DNA of 64,000 bases from NCBI RefSeq assembly GCF_910592395.1, contig NC_088326.1:5773001-5837000 (forward strand), given 5' to 3'. Position numbers and translations under genes: made by a program. This document shows positions 34,506 to 46,151 of this stretch, piece by piece. Source of the DNA: Lineus longissimus (lineage: Eukaryota > Nemertea > Pilidiophora > Heteronemertea > Lineidae). Under the pieces are notes generated by a model. That model did not search any database and was not told the DNA's origin. It saw only the letters and a list, made by a program, of their open reading frames with translations. Position 1 is the stretch's first letter. Each line of letters begins with the position of its first letter.

Positions 34506-34560
34506 TATAGGAGGTGACTGGGCATCCGACAGTTGGGTAATATTGTCCTTAATAATGCCA

Positions 34561-35664
34561 TTGGTCCTTTTACTTTGAGGAGAGCGATACACATCACATC
34601 CAGTCCTCATGCATCCACTTTCGGCCAAGGCGATTCGGCTGAATTTGAAGAAACTGCGAAATATGCAGACACTTGGCTGAAGCAGCCGAAAACAGCATGA
34701 AAATGTTGATCATATTAATATAATGACAATACTATTGTAACATTCAATTCCATAAGAATCCAGTTATTCCGTAATATTATCAAGCATTTGGAAAATCCCG
34801 AACATGCATGATGAAATAGTCTGATTTTTTTCTCGAACTATTTTCACATAGGCCGTGGTGGAGAGAAGACCATACATGGCGAATATTATAATCATGACAT
34901 TGATATTCCCCATGCGAAATTCAGGCTGTTTCTGCCCAGTTTCCGCAGATTCTGCATATTCCTCTGGCATGTCTTGGACACTGAATTACCATGTGGCCTC
35001 CCTTTTCAAAGGATACGCGTATCGGTATCGAACGCTTTGCGCCATTGCAGCCATGTAAGAAGTGAATTCTCTGAAGCAATCATAAATGATGGGAAAAAAT
35101 CCTTTGTAAATATGGTACGATTTTTGATAACACATTATCGGTGAAAAGAAATCTTTATACTCATGATAAATATGAGACTATGTTGGGTTTTTTTATTGAC
35201 ACATTTAAAGATGACGGAAATTAGCGGAGGACCAACAAAACGACAGATACACTAGTAATCATACAAAGAAATTACAAGCATTGTCAAATTTTTAAAACAA
35301 AAATACAGGGCGCCCCAAATAATCGCAGCGCATAACCTAGGCATTAAAATCATGAATAACCAGTCCAAGCTAGTTGGTCCAGTTGGTAAATGAATTTGTG
35401 AACTTACTTATTTCGTAGTCAATACGATATGTCCTTGACCAACTTAGATTGGCCAAATTGACCACATCTATGATTGTAGTGCAGGCATAATTGCGAATTG
35501 ACAAATACAAAGCGCTTCAGCAAAAACAACAGGCGATTTGCGTTGTATTGCTCGAGAGAAAAATATCAGTTGAAGGACAAACCACATAATTCATGTGGGC
35601 ACGATTCATTTTGGAAGATATTCCGCCGTGGCGTATATCCGTATTATAGGCGCGGTACAGCAAG
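34561..35664 (+). repeat. Downstream flank of GPCR copy 2
   Basis: Colinear with 41400-42527 and with pieces of 25740-29600. No gene. Contains CAGGGCGCCCCAAATAATCG at 35307, a terminus-like motif also present in the other copies. Confidence 0.6.
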
Positions 35665-36705
35665 CTACTTGTGACGAAAAAGAAATGTCACGAAATTCTC
35701 TCGAAATATTCGATTCGAAATGCAGTAAGCGACGAAGTTTAGGGCTGAATCGCACACAATGAGTACCAAGCCGATCTTTCTGGCGTAGTTGAGAAATAAA
35801 CTGTCAGCGGCGAACTTGACGCCAGCTATATTCATTAGGCGATCAAGAACAGGTAAGGTCTCACATATTGTGAATAAACCAACCAACGCGATGATGGTGA
35901 CGGTGGCCTGGGTTTGGCTCTTTTCTGCCTGGTCCCGGTTTTCCGCCATTTTTAGTCGCCTATGCATCGATTTCCTTACGGAGATGATGAGGATAATGTT
36001 CATCGAGTAAATAAGGACCATTGGCGTAAAATATAGTCCCACCATGTAGGTTACCGTGTGGATCAAGTGCGAAATTTGTCGCCAGTGCACGATCTTTTCA
36101 GTTAAACCGGTACACGGGTTGATTCCGACGCTTAGAAAACCATACCAGTAGCGGGGGCCATAGCATGCGAGAGAGAAGCAACCAATTCCGACAGCTATCT
36201 TGCCTAGCTTGCCCTCGTCGCAATACCTTCTCGCCCAAAGTGGAAACACAATGTTCAGAAATCTTTCTGTTGTGATCAGGACGACCAGCCAGTTTCGGTT
36301 CATGAGAGAGGCGTAATACAGTGGAGTCGTTGCAAAAGATATCACAGAGCCGATACGACTGTCTGGCCTCGTGAAAAGTTCAATCCTGTTTGAGAAATAC
36401 ATGACCATGTGACGCATGAAGAAATATATGAAACAAATAGTCAAAAATATTAGATCGCATACGGCAAGAACCCTCAGAAGGAAAACTGATGTCTTAGCGA
36501 CAGTTTGCATCTTACCTAGAACTATTAGGTTTAAGATGTTCAGAATCATTCCAATGAAAACAACAGGGGTTATTGCGCATGTGTACATATAGAAAACATC
36601 GGCGTACACGCTCTTGTAGATACATTCTCCTTGGAGGAGACGGCTCTCTGTCACAACAGTCTTGAAACTGACTTGTGACAACGCTGTGTGAGCCATCTTG
36701 GGCAT
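35665..36705 (-). CDS. Class A GPCR, peptide-receptor-like, copy 2 (346 aa)
   Basis: Intact intronless paralogue very close to copy 1, with the same TM layout, Asp in LAVCD, TER motif, Ser in place of the 3.25 Cys, loop Cys in INPCTG, and DSALNFVAYC in TM7. Differences cluster at the first intracellular loop (GKMQTVAK for RKMITIAK), around TM2-TM3 (HMVMYF), ECL2 (EKIVHW) and the C-tail (TFLFRHK). An MPK precedes the shared MAHT start; the second Met is probably used. The coding region and 40 bases upstream are conserved with copies 1 and 3, while more distant flanks diverge and carry insertions, which suggests selection or gene conversion. Ligand unknown. Confidence 0.85.
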   Translation of the reverse strand: MPKMAHTALSQVSFKTVVTESRLLQGECIYKSVYADVFYMYTCAITPVVFIGMILNILNLIVLGKMQTVAKTSVFLLRVLAVCDLIFLTICFIYFFMRHMVMYFSNRIELFTRPDSRIGSVISFATTPLYYASLMNRNWLVVLITTERFLNIVFPLWARRYCDEGKLGKIAVGIGCFSLACYGPRYWYGFLSVGINPCTGLTEKIVHWRQISHLIHTVTYMVGLYFTPMVLIYSMNIILIISVRKSMHRRLKMAENRDQAEKSQTQATVTIIALVGLFTICETLPVLDRLMNIAGVKFAADSLFLNYARKIGLVLIVCDSALNFVAYCISNRIFRENFVTFLFRHK

Positions 36706-36928
36706 TTTAGTTGTTATGACATCGTTGTTAAAGATAAATAGTTATATTTGCTATTGTGCATTACTTTACAAGTCCAAAAATAAAGGAGTGTTTAACCTGA
36801 TGATATGATACATGAACTATAAAAATAACTCTGAGAGAGTGAAGAGCGCTCTCGTTTTGGACCGATGATTTTAAGTTGCGCCCACGCTTACCGAAGATAA
36901 TTTTTACCCAGAAGAGCGTATAAACATA
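36706..36928. repeat. Proximal upstream flank of GPCR copy 2
   Basis: Matches 30645-30880 with small deletions, then is broken by the pogo element at a TA. Confidence 0.6.
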
Positions 36929-39591
36929 CTGTAGTTTCATGAAAATAACACCACTTCATTAACAGCCGGTGTCGCCGCCCCTGACGCATAGGGTGGCGAA
37001 CAGAGCTGTTGAGAAGGCCGATCATTGGCTGGTATTCCAGAGAGGGTTGTCCAGGCCTCATATCCAATATACTTCAGTTTCGAGTCCAATCCTTATTGTT
37101 TGGGTTGTTGAAACCGATTCGTAGGTCTCCTATGAATGGGATAATGGGATCGGGCCTTCGGCCATTGTACTGAGTGTCCCAGAACATTTTCAACTAATCG
37201 TCATTGGTAGTGTAAAGGGTGTCCCAGTGCTAATGGCTGATAGTGTACAGGGTGTCCATGAAAAAAGTCCAACTGACATATTGGCTTCTGCTGGTTTTAG
37301 GGACTGACCTGCCCTTTCAAAGTGAGGCACTGCTCAGGGAGGTAATGAAGCATGTCTTCGGGTCTCATCATTCCTTACCAGCTTCGGGCTTTCAAATATA
37401 CTTTGCAGTGCGAAATTGGTAAGAATGAGAAGTTGTCCGTCACATATCTGGAGAACAAAACGAACATCCCTCTGAATGTACAGTCTTGTCCGAAGTGATC
37501 AGTGAAGGAATAAAAAAGAACGATGCAAATCCCGATTCAATTTATTTTCAAAGCTAAAGATACACATTATTAGATTGTCCAGCTTTCAGAATCGTACCCA
37601 CAATCATTCACAACACCCACAGTCAATTCAAGTCCATCACAATGTCCTCCTCGACTACATTCACGAACTCTGGTCCATCCACAGCAGTCTCCTCTTCTTC
37701 CTCCAAGATAGCATGTGGTCCAGCTTCGATTGGCCTTGGTCGAAACGATGCTTCAAATCAGTTGACGATAACGTCCTCATCAACACCATCCCAGGCATCT
37801 CTGATGATGTTGGTCACGTCTCTCAGGCCGATGTGAGGGCAGTCTCCTCTTTCGTCCGTGTGGTCCTCCTTCTTCCACGATTTCCATTGTCGCCGTACGT
37901 GACATTTGAAGGACTTCATGACTGCAACGTCTAACGGTTGTACGAGGGATGTGCAACCAGCAGGTACATAATCCAGGCTGCCTCTCATGTCGCGGACTCT
38001 CTTCCGGAAGTTCTCTGTCCGGTGGACCTGATAATGATCGACGATTAACAGGAACTGGTCGGTCTCGTTGTCGGTGACGTAGGGTGATAGGACTTCATCT
38101 AACCAGTTGTACGCCGTTTCCTCACTCATCCAACCAGTTTCCGATAGGGTAATCTTTACATCTGCTGGTGGGTTGTCTTGGAGGGCTGCAAACACCCGGA
38201 CGAAACCTCTTCTGGGGAAGGTGATGTGCGCCGGCAACTTTGCTCCAGAGGCTGCGATGCAGAGGGTGACGGTGCATCCCAGCTTAGTATTGGACCTGGA
38301 TGATCAGACGTCTAATGCCTTCTCCCCCGTGATGTTGGCCGTGTACATGGTTCTCATATCAAACAGGACAAAGGTTTGGTCCATGTTAAAGAAGAACCGC
38401 ATCTGTATATCAAGACGATCGATTCTCCCAGTAACCGCATCTCGGAAGGTCTGGATCCTTGCAGCAGCATCAGCGGGGATGGTCGTTGTATCCTTGGTCA
38501 CCTTCCGTAGGGACACGTGGCGTCTCTTCATCAAGCACTCCACCCAGCCTATGGATGCGTTGAAATCCCATAGCTGAGGGCGACAATGCTGAATCTCTTC
38601 TCTGACATCTTGGGCTAACTCATTCCACCAGCTTTGCTTTCCACCAGCTTTTCCACACTACCAACGCCTTATCTTGAATGTCGAGAACGGAGACTGCGAG
38701 GCGACGCTCTCTCATCTGCTGCAGCCATTGGTAAAGCTGGCCCTCAACCTGTGGCCATAACGGATCACGGGGCTCCATCATCGTCTTCTTCCGGCCATGC
38801 CCTTCTTGCTTCTGCTCGAGGTCCTCGAGATTCCACCTTCTGAACGTCTCCCAGGGGATGTTATAGTGGGCGGAGAACTCTCTCATACTGCGCACCGTAC
38901 CGTTCACCAGTGCCTCCTTCTGGTCTCTCAGGTAGGCAAGATTTTCTGTAACGGTGTAGCGCCGGCGTCGTTTTCTCAGCAGCTCTACAGCATCCATTGT
39001 CGCACAGGTTGTCTGCAATGTGGGTACCCTCAGTGGGGCTTCATTTATAGGCCTAGGAGGCCCTAGAATTCCTCAAGAAAACCACACATCCTAGAAACTT
39101 CGATTCTGTTTTCTCCCACGTAGGCCTAGGGAGTCTAAATCAAAAAAGAGGGTTGTAGAAAAACAGAGGATGAGCTCCTCGTTTTTCTTCGGAATTTCGT
39201 GACTACTATCATTGCCTGAATATCACTTTGCTTTACTAATGCAAGCATTTGTAGATTTTTCTTCAGAGTTTCAAAAAGGACTTTTTTTGTTTTGGGGGGG
39301 TTTGGATCAATCTAAAAGGTGCTTCAGTTTTATGAGACAACCTGTATAAACGGTCGGCGAGTGGCCTTACCATTTACGTCATTCCACATGCGCACTCATC
39401 GACCAGTAGGCCCACAACACTTCGAAGCAATAGGGCTGCGGTAATAAGTGGTTTAGCGCAACCGTGACAGCTCGGCTGAGCCATCACAAGGGCCAGCGAA
39501 GTCACTCATTGGTTACCTCTGGTGAATAGACTCGAGAGAAGAGGCCGGGCCTTGAATATCCCGAAGTGGTGTTATTTTCATGAAACTACAG
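36929..39591 (-). mobile_element. pogo/Tigger-like transposon, 2663 bp, complete ends
   Basis: Starts CTGTAGTTTCATGAAAATAA and ends with its inverse (29-30 bp TIR through CACCACTTC), with TA on both sides (36927-36928, 39592-39593). Duplicon 1 shows the approximate empty site at 30880 (AAATAAACAAATGC). It encodes a CENP-B-type HTH and a DDE transposase on the minus strand, both damaged. Confidence 0.85.
37758..39018 (-). pseudogene. pogo-type transposase (CENP-B HTH plus DDE), disrupted
   Basis: From about MDAVELLRKRRRRYT (39000) comes an N-terminal HTH region with FSAHYNIPWETFRRW. A frame change near 38640 follows, then FNASIGWVECLMKRR and KVTKDTT typical of the CENP-B/Tigger second HTH. 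Next is the first catalytic Asp in FFNMDQTFVLFDM, an in-frame TGA at about 38303, the second Asp in LLIVDHYQVHR, and the third in PAGCTSLVQPLDVAVMKSFK. The DDD arrangement and the SLVQPLD block place it in the pogo/Tigger DDE_1 family. One frameshift and one stop make it inactive, but the decay is slight, so insertion is fairly recent. Confidence 0.8.
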
Positions 39592-40976
39592 TATGTGTTG
39601 CTATACTTTAAGCCTCAAATTATAGTTCTTGGATTGGCAAAGGAGGAATTAAGAAGTTGCTGATACCATACAAAGTATGTGTTTTTGGTAAATCGCAAAA
39701 ACAAGGGACTATTTTTCAAACATTGATTTTGTATTCGTCAGCTTGGGGGTTTGGTCATTTTGGCTAAAGAGCAGGATGTAGAGGTACAGTCCTACAGAAA
39801 GTAAATGTCCACGGTTTTTTTAATATCACAGAGATGAATAAGTTAATTGAATGTGGTTATCAGCAGAGAATGGTATATCTAGTTCGTCATGTATATTGAG
39901 TTCGTCATTATATATATATGTATATGTTGTATTTGGACCCAATTAATCCTGTCTCTTCATCATGTAACAGGCAATTTTTAAAATGTCCAAAAAGTAACTT
40001 TTTTATTTTATTTTATGTTCGGTCTTTTTCACAATGTATAAGTTGAACTACGATGCAACAAAGGTTTTTTGCTTTCATTACTAGAAAATTCCTACTAAAT
40101 TCTTTCATTTTGAAGATTAGTTTTTGCTCGCTACTATACAGGTGATTGTTTTTGCAGACATCTGGTGACCTTTGAGAACAACCCTCATGGTCAGCAATAT
40201 GCAGTCAGTCAGGGTCTTTAAGGCTAACTCAGCTCATACATGAAGGATTGGGGGTCTTTATCAAAGGTTATGGAAGAGATTGAAAAAATAGCATAAATAT
40301 TCTAAGCAAAAATGTGCATCTGTCATGACTATCGAACACACTATATGGAATTGCCATTGCCAAAAAATGATTGTCATAAAGCACAGTTCATGGGCTCATT
40401 TGAATTTTTGAAAAGGCACAGGAAATAAAACAAGTGATTTTTTGACCTTTTTTAAAAATATTTGTAACATAGCGAAGGGATGGAATTAGGTGCATCCAAG
40501 TACAACAGATATATGAACTAAATAAACCATACTCATGTAAGTTTATTGATAAGTCATTCATACTAGTTAAATATTTGTACTAACACTGACCGCAGTTATT
40601 GACCCTCGCATGGAGAGGGTTTCACTCCCGTTTGGACTCCTGATAAACCACGGCCCCAACATCCGCTATAACGGCCGGCTGCACTAACAACTGCTTAGTT
40701 TGTTCCAAATTGAGCAGGGTATTTCTTAACTAGATACGGCAGTACATGGTTTCTGAAGCTACTTGTTGAGGGGAGAGTTTTCATTTTCACCCCAGAAATC
40801 GGCCAGTGTCCGAAATATCTGTGTTTAAAGGAATGGGCGGCTTTTTACTGCAGTATACTTGTTCTTCTTCTGGTTCATGATCATCAGTAAACCATTTTTC
40901 TGAACGTGTTTGATGCTTTTCCAATTTTGTTTCAGCCCTCAGATAGTAGAAAAACGCGTTATCGTTTCGTTATTTT
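39592..40976. repeat. Distal upstream flank of GPCR copy 2
   Basis: 39600-39785 and 40530-40970 match duplicon 1 at 30890-31540. The 39795-40525 segment is extra here (or lost in copy 1), AT-rich and unrecognised, without clear ends. Confidence 0.55.
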
Positions 40977-41410
40977 TAGTACGCACAAGTCCTGGCGCGG
41001 AAGGCTTTTCCCGCCACGTGAGTGCACGCCGAGTTCGGAGTTCAAGTCAGCCGCTACTACGACGCAACGACATTTCCATTATCGTCGCAGTAACGGGGTA
41101 ATCAAGCACCATCAGCGTGACGTCTGAAAATACGGTATCTACACAAAGTCGTCACAGGGTAAATCGATGGCTCCAGGAAGCACTTTACTACGGCATCGTT
41201 CCACATGGAAAGGATCGACGCATGGAGAGCCAACTCGAGTCAAATCGGATTCAACATCAGAAAAGCGTGATCATTCAGTTTCGATTTTTTTCCCCTTTTT
41301 CTGTGCAATTTGTTGAAGGCCATTACTTACATGTATGTAGGACAGGAGGTGATTGTGCATCTGACAGCTGCGTAATATTGCCCTTGATAATGCCATTGGT
41401 CCTTTAGGGA
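40977..41410 (+). repeat. Family A repeat, copy 3 (uninterrupted)
   Basis: Runs from TAGTACGCACAAGTCC to TAATGCCATTGGTCC with none of the insertions seen in copies 1 and 2, so it serves as the empty reference. It lies at the junction between duplicons 2 and 3. Confidence 0.7.
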
Positions 41411-42527
41411 GAGGGAAACACATCATATCCTCATGCATCCGTTTTCGGCCATGGCGATTCGGGTGAATTTACAAAAACTGCGAACTATGCAGACATTTTT
41501 GGCGGAAGCAGCCACCAAAATCAGCATGAAAATGTTGATCTTATTTATTAGATGAATACTAACATTCAATTCCATAAGTATCAAGTTATTCCGCAATATT
41601 ATCAAGCACTTGGAAAATTCCGAACATGCATGATGAAATAAATAGTCAGATTTTTTCTGAAACTATTTTTACATCGGCCGCGGTGGGGAGAAGACCATAC
41701 ATGACGAATATTATAAATATGACACCGATATTTCCTATGCGGAATTCAGGCCATTTCTGCCCAGTTTCCGCAGATTCCACATTTTCCCCTGGGCACTAAA
41801 TTGTCATGGTCTCCCTTTTCACAGGATGCGCGTATCGGTATCGAACGCATTGCGCCATTGCAGCAGTGCAAGAAGTGAATTATCCGAAGCAATCATGAAT
41901 TATGTGAAAATATCCTTTGTAAATACATGTTTGGTTATACTCAAGATAACTATTAGACTATGTTTTTTTTGTTTTTTATTGACACATTTAAACCTGTTTA
42001 AATGGTATTTTTTCATCTTGACTTTTCTTGATAGTTTGCATTCGTGCACCAGTTAACCGAGATTCGCGGAGGACCAACAGAACGACAGATATACTAATAA
42101 TCATACAGAGAAGTTACAAGCATTGTCAAATTACAGGGTGCCCCAAATAATCGTAGTAAATAACCTCGGCAATAAAATCATGAATAACAAGTTCAAGCCA
42201 GTTGGTCCAGTGGTAAGTGAATTTGTGATCTAACTAATTTCGTAGTCAATACGACATATGTCCTTGACCAACTTTGATTCAACTTTAATTTGCCAAATTG
42301 ACCAGCTTATGTAGTGCAGACCTGATTGGCAAATGCCGATCGAGCTTCTTCACCGGCAAACCTTTAAGAAGCGTATCGGCAAGCAACAAGTTATTTTCCT
42401 TGTTATTGCTCGCAGAAATATAAGCAGGTGATTGACAAATCATCCCAGTATGAACAAGAGAACGACTGATATAATATTGGGAGATATTCCACCGTGGCGT
42501 ATATCCGTATAGGCGTGGCACAGCAAA
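41411..42527 (+). repeat. Downstream flank of GPCR copy 3
   Basis: Colinear with 34571-35664. No gene. Confidence 0.55.
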
Positions 42528-43568
42528 CTACTTGCAAGGAGAAAAAATTGTAACGAAATTCTCTCGAAATATTCGATTAGAAATACAGTAGGCGACGAAG
42601 TTTAGGGCTGAATCGCACACAATGAGTACCAAGCCGATCTTTCTGCCGTAGTTGTGAAATAAACTGTCATCTTCGAACTTGACACCAGCTATACTCATCA
42701 GGCGATCAAGAATAGGTAAGGTCTCACATATTGTGAATAAACCTACCAACGCGATGATGGTGACGGTGGCCTGGGTTTGGCTCTTTTCTGCATGGTCCCG
42801 GTTTTCCGCCATTTTTAGTCGCCGATGCATCGATTTTCTTACGGAGATGATGAGGATAATGTTCATTGAGTAAATAAGGACCATTGGCGTGAAATATAGT
42901 CCCACCATGTAGGTTATTGTGTCAAGTAACTGCGAAATTTTTCGCCAAGACACGATCTTTTCAGTTAGACCGGTACACGGGTTGATTCCGACGGTTAGAA
43001 AACCGTACCAGTAGCGCGGGCCATAGCATGCAAGAGACAAGCAACCAATTCCGACTGCTATCTTGCCTAGCTTGCTCTCGTCGCAATACCTTCTTGCCCA
43101 GAGTGGAAACACAATGTTTACAAATCTCTCTGACGTGATCAGGACAACCAGCCAGTTCCGGTTCATGAGAGAGGCGTAATACAGTGGAGTTGTCGTGAAA
43201 GATATCACTGATCCAATACGGCTGTCAGGCCTCGCGAAAAGTTCGATCCTGTTTGTGAAATACACGATCATGTGACGTATGAAAAAATATATGGAACAAA
43301 TGGTCAAAAATATTAGATCGCATACGGCAAGGACCCTCAGAAGGAAAACTGATGTCTTGGCGACATTTTGCATCGTACGTAGAATGACCAGGTTTAAGAT
43401 GTTCAGAAACATTCCTATGAGAACGACGGGCGTGATTGCGCATGTGTACATATAGAAAACATCGGCGTACACGCTCTTGTAGATACATTCTCCTTGGAGG
43501 AGACGGCTCTCTGTCACTACAGTCTTGAAACTGACTTGTGACAACGCTGTGTGAGCCATCTTGGGCAT
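42528..43568 (-). CDS. Class A GPCR, peptide-receptor-like, copy 3 (346 aa)
   Basis: Intact intronless paralogue, the most diverged of the three. It shares the TM framework, LAVCD, TSER (with Ser before ER), loop Cys, missing 3.25 Cys and DSALNFVAYC. Distinct residues include NLVILRTMQNVAK after TM1, CSIYFFIRH, TVGINPC, RKISQLLDT before TM5, EDDSLFHN before TM7 and the C-tail TIFSPCK. The split from copies 1 and 2 is therefore older than the split between those two. The matching upstream flank ends at about 43740, so this copy has the shortest duplicated 5' region and may use a different distal promoter. Ligand unknown. Confidence 0.85.
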   Translation of the reverse strand: MPKMAHTALSQVSFKTVVTESRLLQGECIYKSVYADVFYMYTCAITPVVLIGMFLNILNLVILRTMQNVAKTSVFLLRVLAVCDLIFLTICSIYFFIRHMIVYFTNRIELFARPDSRIGSVISFTTTPLYYASLMNRNWLVVLITSERFVNIVFPLWARRYCDESKLGKIAVGIGCLSLACYGPRYWYGFLTVGINPCTGLTEKIVSWRKISQLLDTITYMVGLYFTPMVLIYSMNIILIISVRKSMHRRLKMAENRDHAEKSQTQATVTIIALVGLFTICETLPILDRLMSIAGVKFEDDSLFHNYGRKIGLVLIVCDSALNFVAYCISNRIFRENFVTIFSPCK

Positions 43569-44647
43569 TTCAGTTGTTATGACATCGTTGTTAAAAATAT
43601 ATATTTATATTTGCTTGTACATATCACATTTCATGTTTAAAATAGCGTTGCACAAGAATAAAGGAGTGACTACATGATGATATGAGACATGTACTATAAG
43701 AATAACATTCAAAGTTAAAGTGCTGAACAGAGACCCTTATTTTGAGATTACTTTGGAACGGTGATAAAGACTAGATATTTTGAACAGAAGAACTTAAATA
43801 CCATATGGTACAAATGTATAATGGCAATATAATCTGTTAACTATTTTATTTACCATCTATAAATATAATGGCTCGGAATCGTTTTGGATCACCCTGTATA
43901 TTTCAAATATACCAATGTCTCAATATTTTAGGTTCCTGTACCACTTCATCAGTGAGCGAGTCTCACATTTTCAGCTTTCAGTAGCTCAAGCTGATAATGC
44001 GAAGACGCTGTACAATAGAGCCATCGTCTCATTGCATTTATATGCCCTGCAGGCTACATGGTTGTACATCTCCTCATATTGCATACCATCTTGATCAACA
44101 AGGTGTCACGGAGAAAGCGGGCGCCGCTGTCTCGACATAAATTTGTACTGGGTCTGATGCACGTGTGCCGAACGACCTTGGTGAGTGGATGGATCAGCAG
44201 CAGCTTGCCAAAGTGCATTGTGATGATCAGTAAACGATTGCAAGAGGATGATGAGTCGTTTATCTTTTGGCTAACTTGCGTTATGATTCAAATAACGGCC
44301 GACGTAAACTATTAAGCATCGTTGGATGATTCAAGCCAAATTGTAGAAATATTCCCTTAATGCAAGAGAAGCATGCTATATTCCTAGAAGACTTTGAAGC
44401 CCAGGAAAGAGTTCCCACTATTTGACCACGTCAACATATGCTCTGCTTGATTTTTGTTGTCTTTGCACAAAATAGTCACGTCATCGAATTAAGTTCTCGA
44501 ATGCATCAGCCAATGCATTAACATTTAATAGTCACTGTGTCGCCAACTGGTAGTGAGTGATTCCCTGACCTTCAAGAAGGTCCAGAAAAGAATGCGAGGA
44601 CTGGTATTGGTATGATTGTCGCCAACATCTATTAGACGATTAGTGTA
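43569..44647. other. Upstream flank of GPCR copy 3, then non-coding
   Basis: 43569-43735 matches the proximal flank of the other copies. Beyond that nothing is recognised apart from a lone ATCACCCTGTATAT terminus-like motif at about 43890. Confidence 0.45.
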
Positions 44648-44825
44648 CAGTAGAACCTCTCTAGTAAGGACACCCTTGGGACTGAAAAGTACTGTCCTTA
44701 ATAAAGAGGTGTCCTGATCAGAGAGGTAAAATTGAATGGTAACAACCAATTTGGTACCAAAACCAGTGTCCTTAATATAGTGGGTGTCCTTATTAGAGAG
44801 GTGTCCGCTAAGGGAGGTTCTACTA
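44648..44825. repeat. 178-bp Tigger-type MITE
   Basis: Starts CAGTAGAACCTC and ends inverted as GGTTCTACTA, with TA outside both ends. The interior has imperfect repeats of GGTGTCC, CTTAATA and GAGAGG. CAGTAGAACCTC-like ends are typical of pogo/Tigger-derived short elements. Confidence 0.7.
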
Positions 44826-44917
44826 TACTTTATATTTGCAACTTGGAGTCTCCGTTTGGCATTCATTTACAATGTAAACGCTCCGCATCGTCTCACCTGG
44901 ATATCGTGAGCAGAAAT

Positions 44918-45990
44918 GAAACGGCCAGGGACCATTGTGCTCACCGAATATATATTTTGGTGGTTAGGAATTAATCCTGGTTAAGAAGCATGCTACATGT
45001 ATAGTATAGGTCAAACCAAAGTCGGGATGATATGTGATTTATCCCTGCTTGGTACCTACCATAAAAATATCATCGAAAACAAGTCACTAAAAAGCGTGGT
45101 ATTGCACTTTTTACCTTTTTTAGTTATGGCCTCATGTTCGCCAAGTCGAGAATCAGATCAGACCGCAATTCAGCGTCAGAGGGAACATGACGTAGGGAGT
45201 CATGTGTACCAAATTTCAAGTTCATAACTTTAGCGGTTAAGAAACGTGCCATAGTCACACTCAATTGGCAAATTCAATCCATTTGAACTCTGTAACCTTG
45301 AAAATTAGATCACATCAAAAACCCGTACGATTTGTGATGTATCCTTGTAACCTACCACAAAAGTTTATCGCACACTTTTTAGGTTTCCACTGGTGGCCAA
45401 GATTAGGAATCAGATCGGACCAAATTTCAGTGTCAGATAGAGGTTACATGACATAGAGAGTCATATGTACTAGATTTTAAGTTCACAACTTTAGCGGTTA
45501 AGAAACGTACCATAGTTACACTGAAACAGCTAATGTACGCCATTTGACCTCTGTGACCTGGGTCAAATCGAAAACCGGTAAAATATGTGATGCATCCTTA
45601 CTCGGAGTATCCACCATAAAAACATAATCAAAAACAAGTCACGTATAAGCGAGATATTGCACTTTTTACCTTTTTTAGTTTTGGCCCCCTGGTGGCCAAG
45701 TCGAGAATCAGATCAGACCGAAATTCATTGTCAGATGTTATAAGCCGTAGGAAATCATGCGTACCAAATTTCAAGTTCATAGTTTTTTCGGTTAAGAAAC
45801 GTGCCATAGTTACACGCAAACAGCCAATTTACGCCATTTGACCTGGGACGTCATGTGTACAAAGTTTCAAGTTTATAGCTCTAGCGGTTAAGAATCTTGC
45901 CACTGTTTTCGAAACAAGATACAGACAATGACGACGACGACGGACACAGCGGTGTGTGTATAGACTTCCTTACGGTGAGCCAAAAATACG
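44918..45990 (+). mobile_element. Tandem-repeat element with GAC microsatellite, copy 2
   Basis: Left end GGCCAGGGACCATTGTGCTCACC as in copy 1. Three or more units of about 280-310 bp contain GTTAAGAAACGTGCCATAGT and AATCAGATCRGACC, then a short GACGACGACG tract, and a 3' end GGTGAGCCAAAAA. More decayed than 23871-25022: its GAC tract is short and the terminal hairpin weak. Confidence 0.6.
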
Positions 45991-46151
45991 CTGCACAATG
46001 AAGCTAATAATCGCATGCAAAACACATTTATTCGTTACAGTTTATTGCATCTTGTCATATTTCAATCTTGGGTGACGAAGAGCAATGGTAACAGCTCAGT
46101 TGCATGCTAACTTATCGGCGGTGAATATCAGTTCTAAAGTCCCCTCCTTTC
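45991..46151. other. Short spacer with a hairpin partner of the next element's end
   Basis: TTATCGGCGGTGAA at about 46112 is inverted relative to the left terminus of the next element (CACCGCCGATAA), so a third terminus-like sequence lies outside the element. Confidence 0.4.

Larger units (their letters stand above)
32101..34560 (+). repeat. Family A repeat, copy 2, interrupted by two elements
   Basis: TAGTACGCAC to TGGGTAATCAAGGG lies at 32101-32230. It resumes at AGCGTGACGTC (33920), continues to 34140, is broken by a MITE, then runs GGAGGTGACTGGG to CCATTGGTCC. The order matches copies 1 and 3. It sits at the junction between duplicons 1 and 2. Confidence 0.7.

Noticed and set aside
38107-38577. 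156-codon plus-strand ORF in the pogo element
   Set aside because: It runs antisense to the transposase, whose DDE motifs are clear on the minus strand.
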